Both the position numbers and the translations under genes were made by a program. Below, piece by piece: positions 9,627 to 21,579 of a DNA stretch of 64,000 nt. This DNA comes from Rhodocollybia butyracea (Eukaryota; Basidiomycota; Agaricomycetes; Agaricales; Omphalotaceae), in contig JADNRY010000206.1 of assembly GCA_015501585.1 (NCBI GenBank), forward strand, positions 1 to 64,000. The letters run 5' to 3'. The stretch's first letter is position 1. The number at the start of each line of letters is the position of its first letter. The notes below the pieces were generated by a model, which was not told the origin of the DNA, did no database searches, and was given only the letters and a program-made list of their open reading frames with translations.

Positions 9627-10689
9627 ATGCGAGCTCAACCTGCAGAGAACTCTCCCTCATCTATCATGTCTATTCCTCTAACGGGACCTATTAGTCCAGA
9701 AAAAGCTGCGCAAAACCGTGCAGCAAAGATAGAAGAGCGTTGGGCTCAGCTTGCAAAGGAACGGCACTACTTGGGTAACAATACTGCCTGGTATCAACAA
9801 GGCAACTCCCGTATCCTTGTAGATAATGCTATTTCCAAGGACGCTAACCAAGGTATGCTCAGTTCAAGTTTAGCTTCGTCAAAATACCTAACTGACCACT
9901 CCACAGAGGACATCACTCCAGCAATTATATCTGTCATCGGCCGCGTCGATTCAGAGGACCTGTATGTCCAGTGCGATGGAGGTTACAAAAACTCTTCGAT
10001 GTTCTACAAAAGTATTGCCGACGTCAAACTTACCTTCAAATTTGGAAAACCTCTTGGGATGGGCACTGTGGTTGAGGACTTCAACACTCTGATCAAGAAT
10101 TTGCGAGCGCAGGAAAAAGAGGCTGCAGTAGGTGGTGCAGATGATACGTTGAGCATCATCCACTCTAGCAGGCTGAGTCCCGGTGCCACGCTATTTAAAC
10201 TTCGTCATGCGTTGTTCTGTCCAGTAAGTAATGTTTTCAGTCACTGCTGGTAGCTCGCCTGAATCTCTTTACAGAAAGACATCTCCGATGAAGACACTGG
10301 TGAGGACCCAGATCATTTGAAAGATACTCCAGCAGATATAGAGGGTATGTTCTTTTCGTTCTTTTCGTTTGTTCCATATTCTTATAGATAGCATATATTC
10401 AGGTTTGGCAACTTATACAATTGCTAATTGGCCCACAATGTCGATGGATGCAGCTAATGCGTTGGAGGGTATCATGGACACTCATGTTGTGAATATTCCT
10501 CCGTTCTATGATATGAGGTACATGATCCTTGAACCACGCTCATACCGTTCTTTCCTTGATGGGGCTACAGCTGAAATTCGCTTTACCTTTACACACCATG
10601 TCATTACCGAAAAGGACTCGAAGCGGTTGAAAAACGTCTTCACCGCAGATGTTGTTGATGTGGTAATTATCTATGGGGCCCCACCTTGA
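9627..10689 (+). CDS. Unrecognised four-exon gene beside the Helitron
   Basis: Exons 9627-9852, 9907-10223, 10275-10344 and 10403-10689 join without a frame break into 299 residues; all introns are GT-AG, 50-58 bp. A second in-frame Met (MSIPLTGPISPEKAAQNRA, 9666) may be the true start. The protein is soluble-looking, with no signal peptide or membrane segment. The N-terminus resembles a short coiled helix (KAAQNRAAKIEERWAQLAKE). The middle (IISVIGRVDSEDLYVQCDGG) and the C-terminal half (NIPPFYDMRYMILEPRSYRS, then IRFTFTHHVITEKDSKRLKN) look beta-rich. I recognise no family. Its place next to a Helitron leaves open that it is a captured or element-associated gene. Confidence 0.75.
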
Positions 10690-11290
10690 ATTATCACACC
10701 CAAGCGGCCCGTGTTTACGCTGTTCATTCCTCTTCACCGACCAAAAAACAGCGCCAGTAATTCATTAGTTTGTTATACTTTATTCTCCCTATTAAAATGC
10801 TTTTGCTTTTACAAGTGGAACGATGTGTAGGAAACTGTCGCGTATTCATGTCCCAAGAACAAATATCGTCAAGACAAAAATACTTAACTGAGTCTGAGTC
10901 TGTAGATATTTACGAAGGCCAACATTGTTTGCGGTGGTATACCAAGTGTTAGGCGCCGTGGTAACGCAGTTACAAGCAAGGTGTCTTGCCGCCGCAAGCG
11001 GCACTTCCCGAGTTAGAGGTTAGGGTTGGGGATATTTTGATAGCGTAAACGAGGCTTTAGCGTGCCTGCCGACGACTTCCCAGCTTGGGGGACCCCCCCC
11101 CCCCCCCCCCCCCCGAAGGGGAGGGGAGGGAAGCGGAGGCAGGCCCGAAGTTTATGCACCTGCGGGATTAATGATTACAATATGATAATTATAAACCTGT
11201 CTTGTTATAACAATAAAAAATCATACAAGCTAATACTTACTAATAGCAAGTAGATAATTATTATATCTGTGTCCTGAGCTCCAGTGCGTA
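10690..11290. other. Non-coding stretch with a 22-base C tract
   Basis: 11093-11114 is an uninterrupted run of C. A single TTAGGGTT-like match lies near 11018 and is not a telomere array. No gene is seen here. Confidence 0.6.
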
Positions 11291-11552
11291 CTATAGTAAG
11301 AAGTCCCTGCCCATTACCTGCCATCTTCGTTGGGTTCCCAGAGGAGCAGGGCGAGAGCGCACTCTCTGCCAGATTATGCACTGGTATGTGTGGTAGTATC
11401 CGTGCAGCAGCAGATAAAATAAGTTGTGTAAAGTAGTGGTATAGTCAAGATAGGTAACAGAAGGAGTAAGTAAAAACGAGAAATGAAGGCAAAGACTGAG
11501 TAAAAACGAGAAACAAGGAAAGAGAAAAGGAAAACCAGAAGGGGGAGGACTA

Positions 11553-12912
11553 CTAACCTTCCTCATCGTCATCTCTAGGCATCTCTGGAAGGTCCCCCAG
11601 TATGTGATGGAACCGTTTAGTATCGTCCACGTACCGGAAGAAGTACTTCAACAATTTGCGTGTGGTAAGGAGGGAAGCAAGGTTCCATTGTTTCACACTG
11701 ATATTGTTACGCAGGCGATTTCTAGCGACTCGATGTGCCAAGTATTGGAAGAGATAGTGGAAGACTGTCTCTGGGTCACGGTGACAGGCTCTGATGCTGC
11801 TGCACAGGCAAATCGGAGAATCGGCGCGTTTGATATTATATAGGTGCTAGCCTTCTGAAACGGAATATGACTAGTTCGAAGCTGCGTGAGGACAGTGAGG
11901 AGCTTGCGAGGGTCGTTGCGACTGGCTTTGGTTGCCGGAGCCGGATCGAAACTCCTTGAAGCTTGGGTAACGAGGTGATTTCCTCCATTGCTCATCGTGC
12001 TGCTTTTCTAGCTTCTTGCAGAATACACGCACAACTGCAGTACGGCTACAAGGCAAGCGATGATGGAGCACCTCTGGCAATAACCTCATGTTGCTCGATC
12101 TCCCAGCTGCTGCTTTCTTCGCTTCCTGATCTGCTCTCTCATGATTTCCATCCACATCTTTGTGGCCCAGAACCCAGGAGATTGTTATCTTCGACTCCGG
12201 AAATGCCGCGCGTAGTCGAGTGAGCGCTGAATGAAAGAAGTTGAGAATATAGTAGGAGTGTCAGTTGCCGTTATTGCCGATGTGCTGTCGGCCCCGGGCC
12301 GACTGCTCTTGAGATGCCAGGTGGAGCCCCAGAACCATGCCACCAGCTCTCCTTCATACACCTCATGGTCATCCTTGTATAGTAGTGCAGCGGCCCCAAC
12401 ATGCCCTTTGTAACCAGAGCCATTGGTGAATATCTGTAATTCAGCCTCGTCTTCTTCCACTAATCTCGTTACCTCTTTCTCGTCATCACAGATCCTAATT
12501 ATCAGGCCAGGATCCCAATTCACCTCATACCGGACTGCTTTCCATTTCTCAATTGGTTTTTGGTTTCAAACCATGGGAGCTCATGAGGTCGTGTAGAGGA
12601 GAGAAGTGTCGAGATCGCCGAGAATAGCGGGCTACGTTTGTGACTCGTGAAGAGAGTAGGTGGGATTCTGGGAGCGTGGTAAGCGTGGAGTTTCAGGTTC
12701 GTCGCTGCTCGCTGACGCTGCCTTTCGATCTCTAACGGCATTGGCAGGAGTGCTACATGTATATCTAGAATGTCAGTAGCTGTTGTAGTCATTGCACCTG
12801 TTATCAGGCTGCCTGTCGCTGAATGGAAGCAAGGCGTCGTGTTACCGCCATCTTCTTCCCTTTTATCTGACTCTGCGGGACCAGCACCACATCCGCTGCA
12901 TACAACGCTCAC
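11553..12912 (-). pseudogene. Decayed LINE (non-LTR retrotransposon) fragment with RNase H region
   Basis: Minus-strand pieces in shifting frames match the C-terminal part of fungal Tad-like non-LTR reverse transcriptases. From the 5' side: ATDILDIHVALLPMPLEIER (post-RT region), then an RNase H start IFTNGSGYKGHVGAAALLY in which the first catalytic Asp (normally FTDGSG) is Asn, then GHKDVDGN-ERADQEAKKAA (last RNase H motif), LPCSRTAVVR, and the tail LLKYFFRYVDDTKRFHHIL near 11600. Frameshifts and stops occur throughout, and the RT domain is missing, so this is a 5'-truncated dead copy. The 3' end probably lies between 11291 and 11550, where no poly-A is evident. Confidence 0.8.
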
Positions 12913-13085
12913 GGTGGCGCTTCAGTAGCCTTGTAAAGCTGAGGTGAGCTTCTTATGAAGTTCGAGCGAGATACCACTGGCGACCTAACTTACGCACATG
13001 CCTATTTTTCCATATGCCTTATGGAAAGACTTCAACAATGTTCCAGCTTTATCAGCTACAAGTTGGCTACAAAATAAATTCTCAA

Positions 13086-13347
13086 TCAGAAATCGTCGTC
13101 ATTTAACGCCCTGGCAAATCCATCACCTTCAGTTCTGGAGCAAGGAGAATAATATTTGACTTCTTTACTGAACCCAGGGATCAGTATTCTGATGAGTAGC
13201 TTTATCACAAAGATCAGAACCGACTGCAATTGCTTGAACTTGCTGGTCTCCCTTGAGTTTTGCTTCCTGCCATGACTTTCCAATTGCGTCGATAGCAAGG
13301 ACATCCTCAAGGTTGAGAATTTTCAGGATACAAGAGACGCAATCCAT
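13086..13347 (-). pseudogene. Possible small gene with one frame break
   Basis: The frame from Met 13347 (MDCVSCILKILNLEDVLAID, then GKSWQEAKLKGDQQ) has protein-like composition but stops at 13165 just after a CCC-TGGG stretch. Adding one C or G there would continue into NIILLAPELKVMDLPGR and a stop near 13104. I recognise no family. It could also be chance; 12913-13085 and 13348-13930 show no other coding signal. Confidence 0.3.
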
Positions 13348-13944
13348 GTTTCGACTTCTGAATAAATTTCAAGCCTTCATTCGACGCGAACGAGACATTA
13401 GACGGTATGAGGAAGTATAGGATTATAAAAGGTACTGTAGCGCATGTAGCGCCCGTGCCTGCCCGTGCGGATCTGTGCCAAATGGTGCGAGTCACTGCAA
13501 CGGGCGCGGCTGGACTGTTTTTAACCACCATACTATATCACAATCTTCATTTCAGGAAAATACTAAAACCCGTGCGCAGTTCCAGATCGACATTCACCAT
13601 GGCTAGGCTGTCCTCGAAGATTTATAGAACCGCGAACACCGTGGGAGGCAAAAGATCGTCTGAATAACCAGTCTCGATTGTTCTTCAAATTTGGAATTTA
13701 CGCACATCTTTCGGCGATGAGTCAGGCCTTCTGGTGTAAGAATTTGGAAGAATCTGCCTGACGCGCTCATTGCCGAACCATGGTCGCTGTTTACAAGTTT
13801 CGGACCACGGGAGGGATAGCTCAACACTTACTTATCTATAGTATCAGCTTGGAATCCCGGCCATAGAAGTAGTAATATAGTCACCACCATCATTTCACCA
13901 GGACACACTGTACGACCGCAGTCAGCTGGAAGACCGTAAGTATC

Positions 13945-14775
13945 GCAACTCAAGATAGGACGTGGCACTCCCCATGAACGAGGTACATACTAATCAGTAG
14001 TAGTAGATGAGATAGCCATAGACTCTGAGTCAGCGAGAAGTAAGCAGCTAAGGGAGGGACTTTATTCCACTACAAGCTCCAAGGAATGAACGCAAGCTAG
14101 CTGCGCTTATCCCAACGTGGAGGTCCGTTGTTATTCGGGGCCCCTATTCCTCCGCCCATTTGGGTACCACACTAAGCTTCTGGATATATATCCATCAGCA
14201 AAACGTGGGTGAGCTGGCGCCGTTGTCAGGCACTATACAGCCGTTTCCAGCGGCCCCCAGCGCTGTACAGTGCCGGAAAGCGGCTTCCCGTGCACCCACG
14301 TTTTGCTGATGTCCTATATACCAGTGCTTCACACTACCGCAACTTGTAAGTACATATTTTGCTACTAGTCAGGACTTGAACTATCATCAGATATATTTAT
14401 GGGATTATTCCGGTTCCTACACTAATAACGTCTGTGTTCATCGACCTGAAAATAATGTAATTGGGATTAGAGAGGCTCTTTGTATGCTATGGTGTGGCCA
14501 TTTCCCTGGCGGGACCATTTAGTACCTGCGCTTCTGTATCCTGGCAGTGGTACTTAGTGTAAGTTATTGGCAATATCGTTACCACTGCAAAATAGCATCC
14601 CTTCGGAATTTACAGCCGCCGCCGGTAGATGCACGTCAATAATCATGGAGAATACCTTAATGGATTATTGCAGCCGCAAGATATGAGGAGGACTTCCGGT
14701 TCCCAAGAACGAGGTGATAGGAGAGGATTAACTGTTTATACATAGACTCTCGGTCAGCAGAGAGACTCCTTCCTT
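13945..14775. repeat. Two diverged copies of a roughly 100 bp segment
   Basis: About 13950-14050 and 14664-14770 share CAAGATA, CCCA(T/A)GAACGAGGT and CATAGACTCT-GGTCAGC in the same order and orientation, with heavy divergence between. The foldback at 14193-14311 lies between them, so the pair could be ends of an old insertion. Confidence 0.4.
14193..14311. mobile_element. Foldback (MITE-like) element with nested inverted repeats
   Basis: CATCAGCAAAACGTGGGTG (14193-14211) is the exact inverse of 14293-14311. Inside, CACTATACAGC pairs with GCTGTACAGTG (one mismatch), and CTGG-ATATATA outside pairs with TATATA-CCAG. The whole folds into one long imperfect hairpin of 119 bp or slightly more. 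It has no coding capacity. Confidence 0.6.
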
Positions 14776-14779
14776 ACTT

Positions 14780-15550
14780 GCTTTTTTTCCGGGATTTTTT
14801 ACGCAGCGTTCCTCGTGAAGCTAGACACAAGTTGTTAAGCGACGTATTTGCCAATGCAGGTTTAGAGAACGCATCGGCGATAGTACTAGTAACCGTTTGG
14901 GTATTACCCTGGTTAAATACTACACTGTGATATCTTGCGCACTAGGCTTGCCGTAGATCGTGTCTTGCCTAAGGTACACAACTTCTTATGATATAGCAGT
15001 CGACAGCGAGCATCAAATATCAAATCAAATCGGAAATCAGTCCATCCCGAATTCACCAAACCGAGCTTATAGTATAAAATCCTCCGTCCCAGCCTGATCA
15101 AAACAGGTCCTCCTCGCCATGCTGACGATTTCTACTTGGAAGCAGTGAGAGACATATTCACCAACATGGAGCCTGAGTAGTACACTGAGTGAATGGTCGG
15201 CGCTCGAAAGTTTTACAAGTATGTAGCTCCTAACAGTTGACTCTCACAGTTGGCTCTCACGTTCTGTGCGAACGAACAAAGTATTCATCCAGTATTTATA
15301 GGCCAAATGTGAGTCTACGCATGTGCTTCGTCTCAACAAGATACATATCATTGTATCAGCTCAGTTGCTGTAATACGCTTGGACTTAGCCGTCGGCTTGT
15401 GATAGGGAAAAGCAACTAAATGAATCGGGAATGGTACCCCGTTCAAATATTCATAACGCGTTTACGAATCTCCTCCGCTTACCGGGAGGTGCATGGTTCA
15501 CTAAGAATAGAGGTGACCATACCAGAGGTTAGAACGGGAATACGAGAAGA
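14780..15550. other. Intergenic, no gene seen
   Basis: Only short chance frames. AT-rich patches and no recognisable motifs. Confidence 0.5.
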
Positions 15551-15558
15551 GTCTCGAG

Positions 15559-15566
15559 TATATAAA
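15559..15566 (+). promoter_or_regulatory. TATA box of the glycopeptide gene
   Basis: TATATAAA, 65 bp before the start codon at 15631, followed by a C/T-rich leader typical of highly expressed basidiomycete genes. Confidence 0.6.
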
Positions 15567-15630
15567 GTAGCTCATTCAACCCAAGTTCTTCAGTGAAATC
15601 CACATCTCACTTCCATCCCAACTCTTAACC

Positions 15631-16333
15631 ATGCAGTTCATCGCTTCCTTGTTGGCCCTCGCCTCTTTCGTCGCCTTCGCTGCGGCTGAGAGCCACACCA
15701 TCACTTTCACCAACAAGTACGTATATATTCGGACTTTGGGCTGAGGTTAATGCATCTGACATATCTGGAATAGCTGTGGCCGGGGTACGCCTATGCTTAT
15801 TAGCCAGACGGGCCAGGTCCTCTCAACGGGGGGAAGCTTTACTTCTAACGGCCCATCGTTGGTGCTCTTGCGTATGTCGGGACAACCTTCCTATCGTGTC
15901 CTCATGCTCACTGACGTCGGCTCAACAGCTACCTTCAGACTGGTGGATGTGGTTTAAACGGCGACTTCTGTACAACGGTTGAAACTACGCTCGTGAACCC
16001 CACGTCGGCGGGAGCTGGTTCCGCTACCGATGTCACTCTGATCCCTGACCATGAGTTCTCTGTCACTTCTGGATTCGGGTAAGAAAAACGTGTTCTCACT
16101 GCTGGGGGACTCGATTGACTTATGGGTTTTCTACTAGCTACTTTAACGGTTGCGACGGCACTGGATTTGACTGCACTAGCGCAAACTGCCCGGGAGCTTT
16201 CACAGATCCTACTAATGGTCTAATTGTTTCATGCGAGGCCGACAACGTAAGTTTGAAAATATTAGCTTGTCCTCTCTCCTCATGAGTAATGTATTTTCAA
16301 CAGGTTGACCTAGCGATCACTTTCTGCGATTGA
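15631..16333 (+). CDS. Small secreted Cys-rich 'glycopeptide' family protein, one apparent frame break
   Basis: Exons 15631-15716, 15774-15871, 15929-16078, 16138-16246 and 16304-16333, all GT-AG. A signal peptide (MQFIASLLALASFVAFAAAE) is followed by HTITFTNNCGRGTPMLISQ, LSTGGSFTSNGP, then AYLQTGGCGLNGDFCTT, DVTLIPDHEFSVTSGFGYFN and AITFCD. These are hallmarks of a secreted, thaumatin-like family common in Agaricomycetes. Adding one base in the CCC at 15852-15854 gives 157 residues with all motifs in frame; as written, exon 3 is out of frame. A GC donor two bases upstream (15870) would also rescue the frame but breaks the usual VGALAYLQTG reading. Function in the family is not established. 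Confidence 0.8.
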
Positions 16334-17679
16334 GTTCTGATGTGCATAGTTCTTGACATTTTCAAGCTACACTGCTTATATAGTTTTCATCGAGATATGA
16401 ATAAAAAGTCACCATTTTCCAGTTGTTTTTTTTTAGTGTGTTGCCAGAACATGTGATCGCGTTTTTCCATCGGGACTTTCCATTCCGAATTCCAGCCTCG
16501 ACTGGCAATACTTGTACCTCCTCACTCTTTTAATTTTGCGTCAGCCTGACAGTCAGAGCGGAAAACAGTAGCTACTGGTGTCCAGAACGACGCTCGGTAA
16601 TGTGTCGGGCTGTCTCGAGGCTCGTCACCGCTGAAGCCTTGACTTGCCACGCATGCAGGGCACTAACGACTAATGAGTCTAACTGCTAAGTATGTCTACG
16701 CTGTTACTCAATCGCAGCTCACTCTTCATGATCATCATGGACCTCAAAATTGAATCAATTCGAGGCAGACTCTGTCTCCTCGAATTCCTTTGCTGTTCTC
16801 TTTTCACCGGGTGGGGGTGGGGGGTAGCAGGGTGGTCGCCACCTACGTTGGACCTGACCTCGCGGGCAAGCTCACCGCTATAGTGGCCAGGTGCGTAGGC
16901 TATTAGTTCCAACCAACGCTGCTGTAGCAATTGTACCTACTGTACAAACCCTCACAACTATGGTATACAGATTGTGGGAACTCCAAGTCCACATAGCCTG
17001 GTGCCAAAATGATACAGATCCTTTGAACTAATGCATTTATATACAGATAATAGGCCAAATATACGTAGGATACATGGTATACAGGAAGCTACGTATACTT
17101 AGGTGTGGGTGCATATTATTTTACTGTTTCCTGATGCTACTATAGTCATAGAGGAGGAACTAGCTGACAAGGTTGAAAGAATCTTGTGAGCCTCAAGTCC
17201 CTTGTCTCCTTTTGTTGGCTGAAAATTCTACACATAATCAGGAATCATCCAGACGAATGCCTGTCGAATCGTGTCGATGCATATAAGTATCATTCATAGT
17301 ATGTACCTGGATGGCGGAATGCCCCACTCATTATTTCTGTAGATTCCCAAGTGCGAATATGCATCTGGCTTGAACGAAATCCTCCTGTCCACCCCAATAC
17401 TTCTCAAATCCCCCTCAACTCCATCACTTCATCCTCATTCAGATAATTACCCACATATACTGAAATAACACAACTATGACTCTGACTGCTCCGGGTTCGA
17501 GTATTCCCGAGTTCAGTGTTCCTCTCTTCGCTGGTTTCATCACCGACACCTTCGCAAAGCCCCTTTTTCTTTGCAGCCAGATCAGGCTGACCACCTTGGT
17601 CCACAAATTATCTACTTGATCAGGACCGAGGAAGATGAGCCATTTCCCAGAAGTGATGTTGTATGCCCTTGCGAGTTCA
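16334..17679. other. Intergenic, no gene seen
   Basis: No frame with protein-like composition on either strand. There is a small AATAAA-type signal at about 16397, after the preceding gene. Confidence 0.5.
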
Positions 17680-18208
17680 TCAAGGACTGTAGGACTGAGT
17701 CCAGGATGGGTCTAGACTGGGGCTGTAGCTGTTAATGCTGCTCTTGAATGATATTTTCATCTCCTCGATCAGTGGCGGACGTTGAAGATCGAGGGTGTGC
17801 ATTCCTCGGTTCACAGCGATCCATTCGACGCGCATATCACTCAAGCCACCCCCGGCCAAGGGGATGAACTTCGAAGTGATGCAACTGGGTTTGTACTCGG
17901 ACAGGAAGTCATTCATTCTGGCCGTTGCTTTAGCATCATCCGAGTCATCAACATACTCTATAACACATCTGTCGACAGCGAAGTGAACCGTTGAATCTGA
18001 AATGGAGGAGGAATGGACTGTGTCCAATTGCTTTGGCAAAAAAATCACTGAGCTGATGGAAGGAGAGAAGGTACATACGAGAGCCACTCACTCTTTGATC
18101 ATGGACACGCAACTGAACAAATTCCTCGGTCAAACTTTCGATACATGCGTCGTTCACGTTTGGATCATGGATATGCAACTGGCCAAGATCGTCTGATAGG
18201 CCGTCCAT
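17680..18208 (-). CDS. Unrecognised two-exon gene
   Basis: Exons 18208-18079 and 17996-17680 with an 82 bp GTATGT...CAG intron give a continuous 148-residue protein. The N-terminal exon carries two copies of a short motif, QLHIHDPNVNDACI and QLRVHDQRVSGS. The second exon contains a beta-like STVHFAVDRCVIEYVDD, an acidic helix and KFIPLAGGGLSDMRVEWIAV. There is no signal peptide or membrane segment, and I recognise no family. Support is splice consistency plus composition only; it could be a lineage-specific gene or a remnant. Confidence 0.5.
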
Positions 18209-18489
18209 ATCTGCATCATTTATACGCAGTCGGCTCTATAATTCCAGGGACAGTAAATAATATTCACGAAATAGTTTGAAAAGCGCTTTACTTACAACTT
18301 GTTCGATTAGTATATCCATACCTAAGCCGTATCGGATGAGATTAGTCTGCCGGTACTAAGTACTAACCACCAGGTGAAATGTTTACCTATGTTTCTTTAC
18401 TGCTGTCACGTTTTTTTAGAACAGTATGTTTCCCATCAGAAGAACGAGGGAAGGAGGTTGAAACCCGTTTAAGTAATGAAGTACGCCAC

Positions 18490-18544
18490 AAAAAAAAAAA
18501 AAAAAAAAAAAAATAAAAAAAAAAAAAAAAAAAAAAGAAAAAAA
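18490..18544 (+). repeat. 55 bp A tract
   Basis: Nearly pure A with single T (18514) and G (18537) interruptions. It lies between the convergent-looking end of the ENGase gene and the start of the 17.7 kb gene. It is not attached to any recognisable retroposon body. Confidence 0.8.
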
Positions 18545-18830
18545 CGAGACTCCACAATAGACAAAAAACTTGAATCTACGCGCCTCAAAAAATATTGATA
18601 AATCAAAAAAAAAAACGAAATAGAAATATCCGAGGCCGGCACTATTCGACGATGAAAGAAGCGGGTCGAGGGCGGAGGTACACACCATCGTGAGAAATAT
18701 AGCAGACCATTACTCGTGATAGATTTTATAAAATCAATTTTTAAATCCAACAAAACACAATAAGCACAACAGATATACAAGATTGGCAGGAATTTTGGAT
18801 TATGACACCTTAGGAAGTGTAAGATATAGG

Positions 18831-21579
18831 TTATACGTCTACAAAGACACACCGTTCCCAATCCAGTACATCTCCTTTATCGGTTACGCCCTGGATGTAG
18901 AACCTCATCTTCCCACTTCCAACTCTCAGAGTTCTACGGCTAGCATTACTAGTACTCTCGCTTTGCGCCAGATTGATATCTCTCTCGACGACGAACGTAT
19001 TTCTCATCCCCTCATAACCATACCCACTAGTACCAATCCAAACCGCATTCTCGGCCTTGTCTGGCGTCCCATCTGCCCGGTACTCGAGGGCGTAAATGTT
19101 GGCGTACATTAGCTTCGGAAACCACACATCTGTCGAAGGCTGAGCTGGCCACGCCGCGATGGGTCTTCTGGAGATGTGATGTGCGGGGGACACTGGCAGA
19201 GAAAGACGCAGACACCTCCCAGGTTAACACTCCTAGAGGGCCTCAGTTACTGATCTGGTAGCCAATGAATGAAAGTCGGCCCAAAGCAACGACGGGACAT
19301 GTGCTGGAATATCGGAGGCTGGCTGGAGTAGATATTCAATTGACCAAGCAGTAAGGATGTTGCAAACGGCTGCTTCGGGTTCTTGGGAATGATAGTGATG
19401 ACTAGGCCAACTGAGGCCAACTGCTGAGCCGGTTCAACAGTGGCGGGAACAGTATATCGAATCTTTAAAGCCATCCATCCGTGTCCCAAATTCGCGGAGT
19501 CTTGGGTCGAAAGAGGTGTAGTTTGAAATTTATGCGCGTTTTGGGACTCAGAAGAGGCCTTCGCCTTGATAGACAGTGCAACATCGAGGTCCATGTCCCC
19601 CGATGCTTGGATGTCTTGCTTATAGACTAAAGTGGCTTCATAGGACCGTCCTGCTGTAGCAGCGACTGACTGCACCGGCATCCAGACACAACGAAACGCA
19701 GCATTCTTAGCCTCAGTCCCAGCAGCTTTCAACACCAGCCTCAATGAACTACCCCCATTCCAAGCGTCGTCCATACATATTTGTGAAGTGGTCTTCGGTA
19801 GTTCAAGGCCTTTGGGATTCATTGCCTCCCCCTCCCAGAACACCAAAGGTTTTGGCCACACCAGGTCTCCCAGGGAGGTTTGTTTATCCACATCCGTCCA
19901 TCCCTCCAGACGGTGATACATCTCTACACCTTTGACGAACCATCTCGTCCCTACGCCAGGAGAAAATGTCGTATGCAGCGGAAGGAGGAGGGGATCAGGC
20001 GGTGGTGCACTTTGGAAATATGATACAAGGGGAGTAAAAATGTCATGGGTACAAGGTAGTTCGCCTTGCTTCAGCGGAGGCATTGGCGGTACGACGATCT
20101 CTTCGGCATCGTCAGATTTTCCCGTCCATAGCTTTCGCTCGTAGTTCCACCACGAGTTCCAGCTGAAACCGGGTTTGTCTTCCTCAGACTCCCAAGTCCA
20201 GGCTTGACCAAAGAGAGCGACACTGAGTCCAAGAGAAGACGGCGCGACGTGAGAAATGGCTTTGAAAGAACCGAACCCGCCGTTCCCATGTGAACCACGC
20301 CCCCATACATCTGGACACAGTTTGAGAGTATGCGAGAGGGAGCATAGAATAACATACCGACGCCGACATATATGTCATGGAGTTTTTTCACTTCGATATG
20401 GGGATGAGATTCGGCGTTACCTGTGAGTGAAGCATCGAGGCTGAGAAAGTATTGCGCCGTCAAAGAGGGATAGTTATTCCTCCACTACGCCTCACTTGAT
20501 CAGTGAATCATAGGAATGAAGCCAACAGTGCTCACCGTATAGTTGGTGAATAGCGAAGAGGAAGACAGGAAGAATGGTAGATTAAGACTATTCAAGCGAT
20601 CCTGCCACGCCAGCTGTCCGGTAAATACGACACTGTCATACCTAGTTGGAGGAAAAGAATTAGGAAGAAAAACATATTGTTGGCAGGAATCCAACGTACC
20701 AAACCACTTCTGCAAAATCTCCTACTTTCTTCTTCAGCTCCTCCCTTAACAACGTTATCCAGCCAGCAAGTGCCCGAGTCTGTTCGATTCCGCCTACAAG
20801 AGGACACTCAAAATTGAGTAGATAGCCATCGAACCCGCGCTGTTTCGCAAGATCAGCGAAGAGTCGGGCATAGTGGGGTGATATCGGTAACGTAGTGGGT
20901 GTGCTGGGCTGAGATACAGGTGCGGTGCGTGATTGGGGCAGCTTTCCCACAAGAAGTCGCAGACAGTCTTGCTGTCCGTCGCCCTCAAAGATTCTAATGT
21001 TATGAAAATGTGAACTGTTAGCTCTATGTTCGATGTTAACGACACTTACATGGTTCCCAGCATCTTAACTCCCTGTCTGTGCGATGCATTAATCCACCCT
21101 GGTGGTGGATTGTTATCCGATGGTGAGAGAAGCTTGGATCGTCAATAGCTCAGCAGTCGAACGTAGGAATTCTGTGTAACACTCACTACACGAAACTATC
21201 ACAACTTGACCAGAAGTTGAACGTATAACATAGGGAGAATGGGCTCTCTGTGTACCCTCCCTACAGTCCAATAGTAAGCAATCTGCAGAAGTGGTTTTGA
21301 GACGAGGAAATCACCTTGTAGTCATGACATACCTTGAAAGTTGAGCAGAATCAGCATTGTTAACTAGAGATCGATAGACCTATGCTTTTTCACCAACAGC
21401 TTTCCGTGTTGTTCGCTTCCATTAGCTTGAGAACGAGGATATAATGGCAAGATGTTATTATATTCCTGCGCTGATGCCGACGGGGGAAACTTTGTCACCC
21501 ATTTATCTAGTTCATCAAGGCTCTTGAAATAACAGTCTTGGGGAGGCGAGAATTTACTTGCATTGCCGATAAGAGGCAT
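18831..21579 (-). CDS. Endo-beta-N-acetylglucosaminidase, GH85, one apparent frame break
   Basis: Exons 21579-21394, 21332-21315, 21260-21187, 21132-21050, 20993-20700, 20641-20536, 20484-20358, 20310-19251 and 19167-18831 encode about 761 residues. The enzyme cleaves the chitobiose core of N-glycans. No signal peptide is seen, matching cytosolic ENGases. GH85 landmarks: YFKSLDELDKWV; VCHDYKGGYTE; YFSHHR; NASHRQGVKMLGT; RGFDGYLLNFE, with the catalytic Asn/Glu pair in NFE; EVVWYDSVVFTG; DIYVGVDVWGRGSHGNGGFG; ALFGQAWTWE. The second exon is an 18-base microexon. Exon 4 is one base short (83 rather than 84): ACA ATC CCA CCA needs one more C at 21107-21108. Either the gene is newly broken or the base was missed in assembly; all other junctions keep phase. 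Confidence 0.9.

Noticed and set aside
11015..11030. GGTTAGGGTTGGGG as telomeric repeat
   Set aside because: Only one TTAGGG unit; no array.
15774..15871. 19 bp GTACGC...TTAG as an intron in the glycopeptide gene
   Set aside because: Far too short, and the sequence reads through in frame as the conserved GRGTPMLISQ.
18490..18544. A tract as the tail of a SINE or LINE
   Set aside because: No retroposon body or flanking duplication could be found beside it.
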